The notes below the pieces were generated by a model, which made no database searches, was not told the origin of the DNA, and saw only the letters and a list, made by a program, of their open reading frames with translations. From NCBI GenBank assembly GCA_041484095.1, contig JBGPGW010000046.1:1-16361 (forward strand): a stretch of DNA of 16,361 nucleotides, given 5' to 3'. Shown here in pieces: positions 1 to 8,087 of this stretch. Position 1 is the stretch's first letter. The number at the start of each line of letters is the position of its first letter. The translations under genes and the position numbers were made by a program. This DNA is from JBGPGW01 sp041484095. GTDB taxonomy: Bacteria; Pseudomonadota; Alphaproteobacteria; CADEGL01.

Positions 1-1
1 G

Positions 2-1711
2 CCGCTCACCATGTTTCTCACACCCCGCGGCGAGCCGTTCTGGGGCGGCACCTACTTCCCGCCGACGGCCCGTTACGGACGGCCTGGATTCAAGGATGTT
101 CTCCAGCGCGTTTCACAGACGTATCGCGACAAGCGTGATGCCATCACACAAAGCGTCACTGCGCTGAATGGCGGGCTGAAGAGTCTCTTCGAATTGCCCA
201 AAGGCGGCCCGCTTGTCGCCGATGTTGCAGACCGCGTCGCCGACCGCCTCGTTCAAGATATCGACATGGATCTCGGTGGATTCGGCACCGCACCCAAATT
301 TCCGCAGCCGAACATCTTCGAGCTTCTATGGCGCGCCTATCGCCGCACTGGCAATCCACGCTACCGCGACGCCGTCACCATTACGCTCGACCGCATGTGC
401 CAGGGCGGTATCTATGACCATCTCGGCGGCGGTTTTTCCCGCTACGCCGTGGATGCCGAGTGGCTCGTCCCGCATTTCGAGAAAATGCTGTACGACAATG
501 CGCAATTGATCGACCTCCTGTCGCTTGTCTGGCAGGAAACGCGAAGCCCTCTTTACCGCCAGCGCGTTGCCGAAACGATCGAATGGGCGCTTCGCGAGCT
601 GCGTCATCCCGGGGGCGGGTTCTTCAGCTCTCTCGATGCGGATAGTGAGGGGGAGGAGGGTCGATTCTACGTCTGGACCGAAGAGGCGATCGACGCGCTC
701 CTTGGCCCCGAAGCGCGCGCCTTCAGGGCCGCCTATGACGTCACGGCCGCCGGAAACTGGGAAGGCCACACGATCCTCAATCGCCGGCGCGCTCCCGTCC
801 TCGGTGACGCGCCATTCGAGTCCCGTCTTGCCGATGCGCGCTCGACGCTCCTTCGCGCGCGCGCCAATCGCATCAGGCCCGGGCTCGATGACAAGGTTCT
901 TGCCGATTGGAACGGGTTGATGATCGCCGCCCTGGCTAACGCCAGCGCCGTATTCCGCGAGCCCGCATGGATCGAGCATGCCGCACAGGCATTCGCCTTC
1001 ATTCGCGAACACATGACCGAGGACGGGCGCCTCCGCCATTCCTGGCGCGACGGACAGCTGCGCCATCCCGCGACGATCGACGATTACGCCAATCTGTCGC
1101 GTGCGGCGCTCGTGCTGTTCGAGGTCACCGGTGAGCGGACCTATCTCTCAACAGCCGAGCAATGGGTCGCCGTCGCCGATGCGCATTACTGGGATTCGGA
1201 ACAGGGGGCCTATTTTCTCGGCGCCGATGATACCCGGGACGTTCTCCTTCGCGTAAAATCCGCGCACGATCAGGCCGTTCCCTCCGGCAACAGCATGATG
1301 GTCGCTGTCCTGGCTCGCTTGTTCTATCTCACGGGGAAGCCGGACTATCGAGCGCGCGCCGACGCGACATTCAATGCGCTCTCCGGCGAGATCGCGCGCA
1401 ACGTCTTTCCCCTCGCGACGCTCATCAACGCCCATTCTCTCCTGAATGCCGCGGTACAGGTCGTCCTCATTGGCGGAACGGAAGACCCCGGCGTGACGGA
1501 AATGCGGCAGGCCGTGTATGAGGTGTCTCTGCCGAACCGTATTCTTCAGGTCGTGAACACGGCCGGTGAATTTCCCATCGGCCATCCGGCCTTCGGTAAA
1601 TCCGCCATCGATGGTCGGGCGACGGCCTATGTGTGCCGCGGCCCCGTATGCTCTCTGCCGATCACGGAGCCGGCCGCGCTCCGCGAAAACCTGCTTCATC
1701 CCGCGTCGTGA
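2..1711 (+). CDS. DUF255 / YyaL-type thioredoxin-domain protein, 5'-truncated by window
   Basis: The reading frame is open to the window edge: the codons before the first ATG (position 11) read P-L-T, as expected inside the family motif 'PLT-x-FLTP-x-GEPF-x-GGTYFPP', so the true start lies upstream. About 570 codons are present of a family usually near 670 residues; the missing part should hold the N-terminal thioredoxin-like CxxC region. What remains shows the tail of that domain, then the (alpha/alpha)6 glycoside-epimerase-like domain with family signatures PHFEKMLYDNAQL, FFSSLDADSEGEEGRFYVW, DDKVLADWNGLMIAALA and DDYANLSRAAL, and the C-terminal VCRGPVCSLP cysteine pair. The family (human SPATA20, Bacillus YyaL) has no firmly established biochemical role. 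The stop is one base before the next gene's ATG, so the two are probably co-transcribed. Identity of family is firm; function is unknown. Confidence 0.93.
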   Translation, partial: PLTMFLTPRGEPFWGGTYFPPTARYGRPGFKDVLQRVSQTYRDKRDAITQSVTALNGGLKSLFELPKGGPLVADVADRVADRLVQDIDMDLGGFGTAPKFPQPNIFELLWRAYRRTGNPRYRDAVTITLDRMCQGGIYDHLGGGFSRYAVDAEWLVPHFEKMLYDNAQLIDLLSLVWQETRSPLYRQRVAETIEWALRELRHPGGGFFSSLDADSEGEEGRFYVWTEEAIDALLGPEARAFRAAYDVTAAGNWEGHTILNRRRAPVLGDAPFESRLADARSTLLRARANRIRPGLDDKVLADWNGLMIAALANASAVFREPAWIEHAAQAFAFIREHMTEDGRLRHSWRDGQLRHPATIDDYANLSRAALVLFEVTGERTYLSTAEQWVAVADAHYWDSEQGAYFLGADDTRDVLLRVKSAHDQAVPSGNSMMVAVLARLFYLTGKPDYRARADATFNALSGEIARNVFPLATLINAHSLLNAAVQVVLIGGTEDPGVTEMRQAVYEVSLPNRILQVVNTAGEFPIGHPAFGKSAIDGRATAYVCRGPVCSLPITEPAALRENLLHPAS

Positions 1712-1712
1712 C

Positions 1713-2192
1713 ATGCCCTCGATCACTATCGACACTCCGCTTGGATTTCTCACAATCGTCGAGGAACACGGCAATATCACCGCGCTCTCGTCGACCGGAC
1801 ACGGCGAGTCCCGAGAGGCGGAATTGCTCCGATCGGCACGAGACCAGCTGCTGGCGTATTTCGAGGCTCGTCTACATCGGTTCGACCTGCCGCTCGCGCC
1901 CGCAGGCTCCCTGTTTCAACGCGCCGTTTGGAACGCCATGCTTCGAATCCCCCATGGACAGACGCGCTCCTATGGTGCGCTCGCGGCAGAGCTCGCGAGC
2001 ACCGCGCGCTCGGTCGGCCAGGCTTGCGGCACGAACCCCATTCCCATCATCATTCCCTGCCATCGTGTCGTCGGTGCGACCGGCAAGATGATCGGCTATT
2101 CAGGATTTCGCGGCACGGCCACCAAGGAATTCCTTCTGGGCCTCGAGGGTGCGATCGCGCGGCCATTGCCCTTTGATATCGCGCGGTTTTGA
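1713..2192 (+). CDS. ogt: methylated-DNA--[protein]-cysteine S-methyltransferase
   Basis: A 159-residue suicide enzyme that removes alkyl groups from O6-alkylguanine and O4-alkylthymine in DNA by transferring them to its own cysteine. The active-site motif PCHRV is at residues 115-119 with Cys116 as acceptor, preceded by the conserved run NPIPIIIPCHRVVG. The helix-turn-helix region includes RSYGALA and the arginine finger is probably Arg99 in TARSVGQACG. The length fits stand-alone Ogt proteins, and there is no AdaA-type regulatory domain. The frame extends upstream of 1713, but only as antiparallel-free overlap into the preceding gene; ATG 1713 begins the normal N-terminus (MPSITIDTPLGFLTIVE) and lies one base after the upstream stop, suggesting translational coupling. 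Confidence 0.95.
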   Translation: MPSITIDTPLGFLTIVEEHGNITALSSTGHGESREAELLRSARDQLLAYFEARLHRFDLPLAPAGSLFQRAVWNAMLRIPHGQTRSYGALAAELASTARSVGQACGTNPIPIIIPCHRVVGATGKMIGYSGFRGTATKEFLLGLEGAIARPLPFDIARF

Positions 2193-2225
2193 ATCACGGC
2201 GAACAATGAACAAGGAGACTGACGC

Positions 2226-2921
2226 ATGCCCGATGTCACCATTGCCTCCGCCGATGGCGGTCAGTTTTCTGCCTATCTCGCGGCGCCGCCCTCCGGACGA
2301 GGCGCCGGGGTTCTGGTCATTCAGGAAATATTCGGCGTCAACAAAGTGATGCGTCGCATCGCGGACGATCTGGCGGCGCAAGGCTATCTCGCCATGTGTC
2401 CGGATATTTTTTGGCGGCAGGAGCCGGGAATTCAGCTCACCGACCAGACAGATGCCGAGTGGGCGCGTGCGTTCGAGCTCTTCAAGGGTTTCGACGAGAT
2501 GAAAGGCGTCGCCGATCTCAAGGCATCGCTGACCTATCTCAGAACCATCCGGGGCTCGACGGGCAAGGTCGGCACCGTCGGCTATTGCCTCGGCGGCCGA
2601 CTCGTCTACTTGATGTCGGCACGCTCGGACGCGGATTGCAATGTCAGCTTCTACGGTGTCGGGATCGAGAACAACTTGGACGAGGCCAAGACGATCCGCA
2701 AACCGACGATTCTCCACGTCGCGGAGAAGGATTCCTATGTTCCGCCTGCAGCCCAGGACAAGATCGGGCGCGCCCTTTTGAACCACCCGCATGTCACGAT
2801 CCACACCTACGCCGGAATGGAACATGCATTCGCGCGCGTCGGAGGCAAGCATTACGACAAGGCCGCCGCCGATCTCGCGAACATGCGGACGAGCGCTTTC
2901 TTCCGCACGCACCTTGCCTAG
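2226..2921 (+). CDS. dienelactone hydrolase family protein
   Basis: A 231-residue single-domain alpha/beta hydrolase. The Cys-Asp-His triad of dienelactone hydrolases is visible: nucleophile Cys121 in the elbow GYCLGG, Asp169 in EKDSYVP, and His200 in GMEHAFAR. Glu34 in QEIFGVN matches the conserved glutamate that interacts with the nucleophile in this family. Dienelactone hydrolases open lactone rings in chlorocatechol breakdown, but most genomic copies without neighbouring ring-cleavage genes act on unknown esters or lactones, and no such neighbours occur here. AAGGAG at 2212-2217 stands 8 bases before ATG 2226 and fixes the start. It is probably cytoplasmic, since no signal peptide is seen. 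The gene follows ogt after 33 bases and may be in the same operon as the quinone oxidoreductase downstream. Confidence 0.93.
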   Translation: MPDVTIASADGGQFSAYLAAPPSGRGAGVLVIQEIFGVNKVMRRIADDLAAQGYLAMCPDIFWRQEPGIQLTDQTDAEWARAFELFKGFDEMKGVADLKASLTYLRTIRGSTGKVGTVGYCLGGRLVYLMSARSDADCNVSFYGVGIENNLDEAKTIRKPTILHVAEKDSYVPPAAQDKIGRALLNHPHVTIHTYAGMEHAFARVGGKHYDKAAADLANMRTSAFFRTHLA

Positions 2922-2951
2922 CGCGCCACCCCTTCTCGAGGAGCGAATTCG

Positions 2952-3929
2952 ATGACCAAAGCCATCCGAATGCACAAGGCCGGCGGGCCGGAGGTGCTGC
3001 AGTGGGAAGACGTTTCCGTCGCCAAGCCGGCGAAAGGCGAGGCCCTGATCCGGCACACGGCCTGCGGCCTCAACTACATCGACGTCTACCATCGCAGCGG
3101 CCTCTACCCCATCGGGGCCCTGCCGATAACGATCGGCATGGAGGGCGCCGGTGTCGTCGAGGCCATTGGCCCGGAGGTCACGGAAGTAGCCGTCGGCGAT
3201 CGGGTCGCATATGCGTCCGGGCCGCTCGGCGCCTATGCCGAACAGCGGCTGATTCCCGCCAATCGGCTCGTACGCTTGCCCTCATCCATCTCCGATCGGC
3301 AGGCAGCCGCCATGATGCTGCAGGGCATGACCGTCGAATATCTCGTGCTGCGGACCTATCCGGTGAAGCGAGGAGACACCATTCTCGTTCACGCGGCCGC
3401 GGGCGGGGTCGGTCTCATTCTCTGCCAATGGGCGAAACATCTGGGTGCGACAGTCATCGGAACGGTCGGCTCAGACGAGAAAGCGGCGCTGGCTCGCACC
3501 CATGGCTGTGACCATCCGATTGTCTACACCCGCGAGAATTTTGCCGCCCGCGTGCGCGAGTTGACAGGGGGCGCCGGCGTGCCCGTCGTCTACGATTCCG
3601 TCGGCAAGGACACGTTCGACGCTTCGCTCGACTGCCTCAAGCCGCGCGGGCTTATGGTCAGCTTCGGCAATGCATCCGGCCCTGTCCCGCCGTTCTCGAT
3701 TGCCGTTCTCGGCACAAAGGGCTCGCTCTACCTGACGCGCCCGTCGCTCGTGGCCTATACCGCCTCGCGCGAAGACCTGATGATGAGCGCCAAGGCCTTG
3801 TTCGACGTCGTCACGAAGGGTGTCGTGAAGATCGAAATCCGGCAAACCTACCCCCTCAAGGACGCGGCACAAGCGCACCGCGATCTCGAGGGCCGCCGCA
3901 CGACGGGATCGACGATCCTCTTGCCCTGA
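2952..3929 (+). CDS. NAD(P)H:quinone oxidoreductase (zeta-crystallin-like, MDR superfamily)
   Basis: A 325-residue zinc-free medium-chain dehydrogenase/reductase. The N-terminal GroES-like domain contains NYIDVYHRSGLY (41-52) and GMEGAGVV (62-69); the Rossmann domain contains the nucleotide-binding motif AAAGGVG at 148-154. The cysteines and histidines that bind catalytic zinc in alcohol dehydrogenases are not in place, as expected for the quinone oxidoreductase branch. Family members reduce quinones or activated double bonds with NADPH. GAGGAG at 2938-2943 lies 8 bases before ATG 2952. The gene follows the dienelactone hydrolase after 30 bases and ends facing rho, with the rho terminator stem in between. 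Substrate is not predictable from sequence. Confidence 0.93.
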   Translation: MTKAIRMHKAGGPEVLQWEDVSVAKPAKGEALIRHTACGLNYIDVYHRSGLYPIGALPITIGMEGAGVVEAIGPEVTEVAVGDRVAYASGPLGAYAEQRLIPANRLVRLPSSISDRQAAAMMLQGMTVEYLVLRTYPVKRGDTILVHAAAGGVGLILCQWAKHLGATVIGTVGSDEKAALARTHGCDHPIVYTRENFAARVRELTGGAGVPVVYDSVGKDTFDASLDCLKPRGLMVSFGNASGPVPPFSIAVLGTKGSLYLTRPSLVAYTASREDLMMSAKALFDVVTKGVVKIEIRQTYPLKDAAQAHRDLEGRRTTGSTILLP

Positions 3930-3940
3930 ACGCGCCGGCA

Positions 3941-3974
3941 TGAAAAAGGGCGGCCACATATTCTGCGGCCGCCC
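3941..3974 (-). terminator. intrinsic terminator of rho
   Basis: A perfect 8-base stem, GGGCGGCC at 3948-3955 pairing with GGCCGCCC at 3967-3974, with an 11-base loop. Read on the minus strand the stem is followed at once by TTTTT (complement of AAAAA at 3943-3947), the classical U-tract. It lies 30 bases past the rho stop codon. On the plus strand the stem is followed by only ATTTCCC, so it would be a poor terminator for the convergent quinone oxidoreductase gene, though the stem could still help there. Confidence 0.87.
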
Positions 3975-4004
3975 ATTTCCCGTAGCACGGAGAATTCAAG
4001 GCAA

Positions 4005-5291
4005 TCAGGTATTCATCGCCTCGAAGAAATCCGCGTTGTTCTTCGACTGCTTGAGCTTGTCGACCAAAAACTCCATTGCATCCGTGACGCCCATCGGCAT
4101 CAGGATCCGGCGCAGGACCCACATCTTCGACAGAATGCCCTTGTCGACGAGCAGTTCCTCCTTGCGCGTTCCCGACCGCGTGATGTCGATCGCCGGCCAT
4201 GTCCGTCGATCCGACAGCTTCCGGTCGAGAATGATTTCCGAGTTACCGGTGCCCTTGAATTCCTCGAAGATGACTTCGTCCATGCGCGAGCCGGTATCAA
4301 TCAGCGCCGTCGCAATGATGCTCAAAGAGCCGCCCTCTTCGATGTTTCGCGCGGCTCCGAAAAATCGTTTCGGCCGCTGCAACGCGTTGGCGTCGACGCC
4401 GCCGGTGAGCACTTTGCCGGAAGAGGGCACCACGGTGTTGTAGGCGCGCGCTAGACGCGTGATCGAGTCCAGCAGGATGACGACGTCGCGCTTGTGCTCG
4501 ACCAGCCTCTTCGCCTTCTCGATCACCATTTCGGTGACTTGGACGTGCCGTGTTGCGGGCTCATCGAAGGTCGAGCTGATCACTTCGCCCTTGACCGAGC
4601 GCTGCATGTCCGTGACTTCCTCGGGACGCTCGTCGATCAGAAGAACGATCAGGTAGACTTCCGGATGATTCGCGCTGATGGAGTGGGCGATGTTCTGAAG
4701 CATCACCGTCTTGCCCGTGCGCGGCGGCGCGACGATGAGCGCCCGCTGACCCTTGCCAAGCGGTGAGATGAGATCAATCACGCGCGTCGTGAGATCCTTG
4801 CTCGTGGGTTTTTCCACCTCGAGCTTTAGCCGTCGTTCCGGATAAAGCGGCGTCAGATTGTCGAAGTTGATCCGATGGCGGACCTCTTCGGGATCGCCAA
4901 AATTGATCGTGTTGACCTTGAGAAGGGCGAAGTATCGCTCACCGTCCTTGGGCGAGCGGATCTGTCCTTCCACCGTGTCGCCGGTCCGGAGCCCGAAACG
5001 GCGCACCTGGCTCGGTGAGACGTAAATGTCATCGGGCCCGGGTAGGTAGTTCGCCTCGGGCGAGCGCAAAAACCCAAATCCGTCCTGGAGCGTCTCGAGC
5101 ACGCCGTCGCCATGGATCGGGATTTCGTTTTCCGCGAGCTGCTTCAGGATCGCGAACATCATGTCCTGCTTGCGCAGGCTGCTCGCGTTCTCGATGCGCA
5201 ACTCTTCGGCAAACGCCAGAAGCTCGCTTGGCGTCTTGCGCTTCAAGTCCTGAAGGAAAAGACCCTTGTCGTTAACGATTTGCAGATTCAT
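4005..5291 (-). CDS. rho: transcription termination factor Rho
   Basis: A 428-residue hexameric RNA-dependent ATPase/helicase that releases nascent transcripts. The N-terminal Rho_N helix bundle is residues about 10-50 (LKRKTPSELLAFAEEL); the cold-shock RNA-binding domain carries DGFGFLRS at 70-77; the RecA-like motor has Walker A APPRTGKT at 188-195, the LLIDERPEEVTDM segment at 218-229, Walker B VVILLDS at 270-276, the Q-loop near 285-297 (NTVVPSSGKVLTGG) and the R-loop region TRSGTRKEEL at 371-380. Length is normal, with no lineage-specific insertion. No strong Shine-Dalgarno precedes ATG 5291, but the N-terminus starting there fits the family apart from about ten extra residues before LQDLK. 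It is followed by an intrinsic terminator and preceded by a long leader with its own promoter, fitting the autoregulation known for rho. Confidence 0.98.
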   Translation of the reverse strand: MNLQIVNDKGLFLQDLKRKTPSELLAFAEELRIENASSLRKQDMMFAILKQLAENEIPIHGDGVLETLQDGFGFLRSPEANYLPGPDDIYVSPSQVRRFGLRTGDTVEGQIRSPKDGERYFALLKVNTINFGDPEEVRHRINFDNLTPLYPERRLKLEVEKPTSKDLTTRVIDLISPLGKGQRALIVAPPRTGKTVMLQNIAHSISANHPEVYLIVLLIDERPEEVTDMQRSVKGEVISSTFDEPATRHVQVTEMVIEKAKRLVEHKRDVVILLDSITRLARAYNTVVPSSGKVLTGGVDANALQRPKRFFGAARNIEEGGSLSIIATALIDTGSRMDEVIFEEFKGTGNSEIILDRKLSDRRTWPAIDITRSGTRKEELLVDKGILSKMWVLRRILMPMGVTDAMEFLVDKLKQSKNNADFFEAMNT

Positions 5292-5507
5292 GACGATATG
5301 GCCGCACGAGGCGTTTGAGATATGGGGGAGCGCTTCAAACCGAAGCCGACCCTGGTCCGGGGATCGCCCGTGCGAGCGAAGCGCCCGGACAGTAATCGAC
5401 CAAGGAGAAGCGAAGGGGCAAGAACAACTGATTGGAATATAGGCGCTTCAGGGCTCGCTGCCAAGCCTATCGCCCAGGGAGCCCTTCGTCGCCGGGCTTT
5501 GGCCCCG
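5292..5507 (-). promoter_or_regulatory. rho upstream leader region
   Basis: This 216-base stretch separates hemJ from rho, unlike the 2- and 20-base gaps within hemE-hemH-hemJ. It contains the promoter described at 5436-5464, implying a 5' leader of roughly 140 nucleotides before the rho ATG. An inverted repeat GGGCTC (5451-5456) / GAGCCC (5479-5484) overlaps the promoter on its upstream side. Rho leaders in several bacteria are sites of Rho-dependent attenuation of rho itself; that this leader acts so is inference from its length and position. There is no convincing reading frame in it. Confidence 0.5.
5436..5464 (-). promoter_or_regulatory. sigma-70-type promoter for rho
   Basis: On the minus strand TTGGCA (complement of 5459-5464) and TATATT (complement of 5436-5441) are separated by exactly 17 bases. 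Each hexamer differs from the consensus (TTGACA, TATAAT) by one base. This is the best-matching promoter I found in the window. A transcript would start near 5429 and run about 140 bases to the rho start codon, so rho can be expressed separately from the haem genes. Confidence 0.6.
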
Positions 5508-5957
5508 TCAGAACGGCCGCACCACAACCAAAACCACAATCCCGATCATCAGCACCGTCGGAATCTCGTTCACCGCCTTGTAGAACTTGGCGGGGCGACG
5601 ATTTTCGTCCCTCAGGAACCGCTTTCGCCAGAGGGCAAAAACATGATGCATGGCGGTTAGGAGCGCGACAAAACCGAGCTTCATATAAATCCAGCCGCTG
5701 GACCAATTGACCACCCCTGGAACGAATAACAAAGGAATTCCAAAGACATAGGTCGATATCATGGCGGGGTTCATGATGACGCGCAGCAGTCTTCGCTCCA
5801 TGATCTTGAACGTCTCGGACTGCTGGCTGCCAGGAGCCGATTCGGCGTGATACGCAAAGAGCCGTGGCAGATAGAGGAGCCCCGCCATCCAGGCGATCAC
5901 GCTGACGATATGCAGCGCCTTGATCCAGAAATGGGCGTTTTCCAACCACTCAACCAT
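5508..5957 (-). CDS. hemJ: protoporphyrinogen IX oxidase HemJ
   Basis: A 149-residue, four-helix integral membrane protein that oxidises protoporphyrinogen IX to protoporphyrin IX, the step before ferrochelatase. The family signature W-x-K-A-L-H-I-x(7)-AGLLYLPRLFAYH spans residues 11-37, including His16 and His37; ERRLLRVIMNP follows at 54-64. Hydrophobic segments lie at about 9-31, 66-82, 92-112 and 133-148. The frame extends upstream to 6041, but that part would overlap hemH and lacks family similarity; ATG 5957 has GAGG about 9-12 bases upstream and gives the usual length. It follows hemH after 20 bases, so the last steps of haem synthesis are encoded together. No hemG or hemY type oxidase is in the window, consistent with HemJ being the enzyme used. 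Confidence 0.95.
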   Translation of the reverse strand: MVEWLENAHFWIKALHIVSVIAWMAGLLYLPRLFAYHAESAPGSQQSETFKIMERRLLRVIMNPAMISTYVFGIPLLFVPGVVNWSSGWIYMKLGFVALLTAMHHVFALWRKRFLRDENRRPAKFYKAVNEIPTVLMIGIVVLVVVRPF

Positions 5958-5977
5958 GGCCTGGGTCCTCGGCGCGA

Positions 5978-7003
5978 CTAGCGGACACTGAGACACCCGC
6001 TCCGTTCGATGGGGCATAACCGCCCACCCCCGGCGGAGCATACCGTTGGCGCCGCCGCCAGCGTCCTGCGGACGATACCCGCCAGTGCAGCGATAAACGC
6101 GGGATCACTCGAAACCGTCGGTACGCGCACATAGCGCGGCACGCCGCACGTCTCCGCGTGCTTCCGATACTCGACATCGAGCTCGATGAGCGTTTCCGAA
6201 TGCTCCGAGACAAACGCGACTGGCACGACGATCAATGGTACGCGATCGCGACCCGCGCGCGCGATCTCGCTTTCCGTCGAAGGGCCAATCCACTCGAGAG
6301 GACCCACCCGGCTTTGATAGCAGATGGTCCAATCGAGCCCGTCGATGCCGAGCGTGCGCACGACTGCGGCCGATGTCTGTTCGACCTGCCATTGGTAGGG
6401 GTCGCCTTGGGCAATGATCTTCTTTGGCAGCCCGTGCGCGGAAAAGAGAACCCGCGGCTTGCCCGACTGGGACGCGGACGCGTATGCGGTTCGAACGAGC
6501 CCTGCCAGCGCGGCAACCCACCCGTTTTCGATGGGATAGCAGCAGACCGTATAAGTTTGCGCGGAAAGCCCGACGCGCCGAGCCGCCGCGTGCCAATCGC
6601 GCACGGATGAGCCAGTGGTTGTCGTCGAGAATTGGGGGTAAAGCGGCATCAGGACGATCCGCTCGGGATTGAAGTCCTTCACCGCCTTTGCCGCGGCGTC
6701 GCTTCGCGGATGCCAGTAACGCATGGCGACGAACGCCTTGGCATCCGGCCCCAGAAGGTTGGAAAGCGAATCTGCTTGAGCCTGAGTGTTGGCAAGAAGT
6801 GGTGAGCCGCCGCCAAGCTGGACGTATATCTTTTTCGCCTTTCCCGCACGCAACGTTGCGATCAACCATGCGAGGGGCCAGCGTAATACCGCTGGCATGC
6901 CGAGAATCGCACGATCGCGAAACATGTTGAGAAGAAACGGGCGAACGTTCGGCAGACAATCGGGACCGCCGAGGTTGAAAAGGACGACCGCGGTCTTCGC
7001 CAT
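5978..7003 (-). CDS. hemH: ferrochelatase
   Basis: A 341-residue enzyme inserting Fe2+ into protoporphyrin IX to give protohaem. The catalytic histidine is His190 in FSAHGLPKK and the conserved glutamate is Glu270 in SEHSETLIEL. Other family features are VVLFNLGGPD near the N-terminus and PLYPQFSTTTTGS at about 120-132. The C-terminus has cysteines at 322, 330 and 337, the last two in a C-P-x4-G-C pattern, and there is an internal Cys-Cys at 154-155; several alphaproteobacterial and mycobacterial ferrochelatases bind a [2Fe-2S] cluster through such cysteines. The start is somewhat uncertain: ATG 7003 lies two bases after the hemE stop, whereas GTG 7018 would overlap hemE; ATG 7003 gives the normal N-terminus and suggests translational coupling to hemE. 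Confidence 0.96.
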   Translation of the reverse strand: MAKTAVVLFNLGGPDCLPNVRPFLLNMFRDRAILGMPAVLRWPLAWLIATLRAGKAKKIYVQLGGGSPLLANTQAQADSLSNLLGPDAKAFVAMRYWHPRSDAAAKAVKDFNPERIVLMPLYPQFSTTTTGSSVRDWHAAARRVGLSAQTYTVCCYPIENGWVAALAGLVRTAYASASQSGKPRVLFSAHGLPKKIIAQGDPYQWQVEQTSAAVVRTLGIDGLDWTICYQSRVGPLEWIGPSTESEIARAGRDRVPLIVVPVAFVSEHSETLIELDVEYRKHAETCGVPRYVRVPTVSSDPAFIAALAGIVRRTLAAAPTVCSAGGGRLCPIERSGCLSVR

Positions 7004-7005
7004 TC

Positions 7006-8058
7006 CTAAGGCCGCCACGCACGAACGAAATTCGTTAGTTCTTGCACATGCTCAGGCGGCGTTCGTTGCATGATGCCGTGCCCGAGGTTGAAGACATGGG
7101 CGCCATTCGTGAACGCCCGAAGGATGGCATCCGCACTATCCCGCATCGCCTTACCGCCGCTCAGCAGCGCGACCGGATCGAGATTCCCCTGGAGTGTGCA
7201 CCGGGGCAACAACGCCTTCGCCGCCCAGTCCAGAGGAACCATGCTATCAAGACTCACGCAATCAACGGCCGTTTCATCGACATAGCGCTCATATAGAACC
7301 CCCGCCCCCCTGGGAAAACCGATGATCGGAATACCCGGACAGCTGGCGCGAACCCTCTCAACAATCCAGCGGGTCGGCTCGATGACCCAGCGCAGAAATT
7401 GGTCGGCCGGCAGCACGCCAGCCCAACTGTCGAAAATCTGAACGGCATCCGCGCCAGCCTTAATCTGCGCCACGAGATAATCCGCTGTCGATTTAGAAAT
7501 TATATCAATGAGCTGGGAAAACGTTTCCGGATCGCGATAGGCCCAGCTCTTGGCCTCCGTGAAATCCCGGCTCGATCCGCCTTCAACCATATACGTCGCG
7601 ACAGTCCATGGAGCACCAGCGAATCCGATTAATGCCTTGCTGCCAGCGAGCTGGCCTCGGCATGTCGCGACAGTTTCCAATACTGGCGCCAATCGTTCCA
7701 AAACGTGGTCGGGTTTTAGCCCCATCACGCCCTGCCCGTCGCGAATCGGCGTCAGCCGAGGTCCTTCGCCCTCTTCGAAGGTGACGGAAACGCCGAGTGC
7801 GTGGGGAATAACGAGAATGTCGGAGAACAAAATCGCCGCGTCGAGATCGAACCGCTCGATCGGTTGCAACGTAATACGGGCCGCTAAAGCCGGAGAGTAG
7901 CAAAGATCCAGGAACGATCTGGCGTTCTGACGGATCTCACGATATTCCGGCAAGTACCGGCCCGCCTGGCGCATATACCACAACGGCGGTGGTTTGGTCG
8001 GATCGCCTTTCAAAGCGCGAATGAAATGCGGAACTTTTCTTGTGATTGTTGGCGTCAT
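7006..8058 (-). CDS. hemE: uroporphyrinogen III decarboxylase
   Basis: A 350-residue cytoplasmic enzyme that removes four carboxyls from uroporphyrinogen III to make coproporphyrinogen III. The N-terminal signature PPLWYMRQAGRYLPEYR contains the substrate-binding arginines Arg30 and Arg34; Asp80 in FSDILVIPHALG is the essential aspartate; GAPWTVATYM and NLGHGI (His327) complete the active site. The frame allows an earlier GTG at 8076, but ATG 8058 gives the usual distance to the RQAGRY motif; no strong Shine-Dalgarno is seen before either. It is the first gene of hemE-hemH-hemJ and the left border of the probable replication origin, the same position it holds in Caulobacter and Rickettsia. 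Confidence 0.97.
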   Translation of the reverse strand: MTPTITRKVPHFIRALKGDPTKPPPLWYMRQAGRYLPEYREIRQNARSFLDLCYSPALAARITLQPIERFDLDAAILFSDILVIPHALGVSVTFEEGEGPRLTPIRDGQGVMGLKPDHVLERLAPVLETVATCRGQLAGSKALIGFAGAPWTVATYMVEGGSSRDFTEAKSWAYRDPETFSQLIDIISKSTADYLVAQIKAGADAVQIFDSWAGVLPADQFLRWVIEPTRWIVERVRASCPGIPIIGFPRGAGVLYERYVDETAVDCVSLDSMVPLDWAAKALLPRCTLQGNLDPVALLSGGKAMRDSADAILRAFTNGAHVFNLGHGIMQRTPPEHVQELTNFVRAWRP

Positions 8059-8087
8059 TACACTCGCTCTATGCACTCACCCACTAC

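Noticed and set aside
326..1066. 246-residue minus-strand frame
   Set aside because: Lies wholly antisense to the DUF255 gene, whose family motifs cover the same bases.
2100..3092. 330-residue open frame on the minus strand
   Set aside because: It is antisense to the dienelactone hydrolase gene and flanks; long antisense frames are common in high-GC coding DNA. The plus-strand proteins have full motif sets.
5485..5507. hemJ terminator
   Set aside because: GGGC-TTTG-GCCC gives only four pairs and no U-tract on the minus strand.
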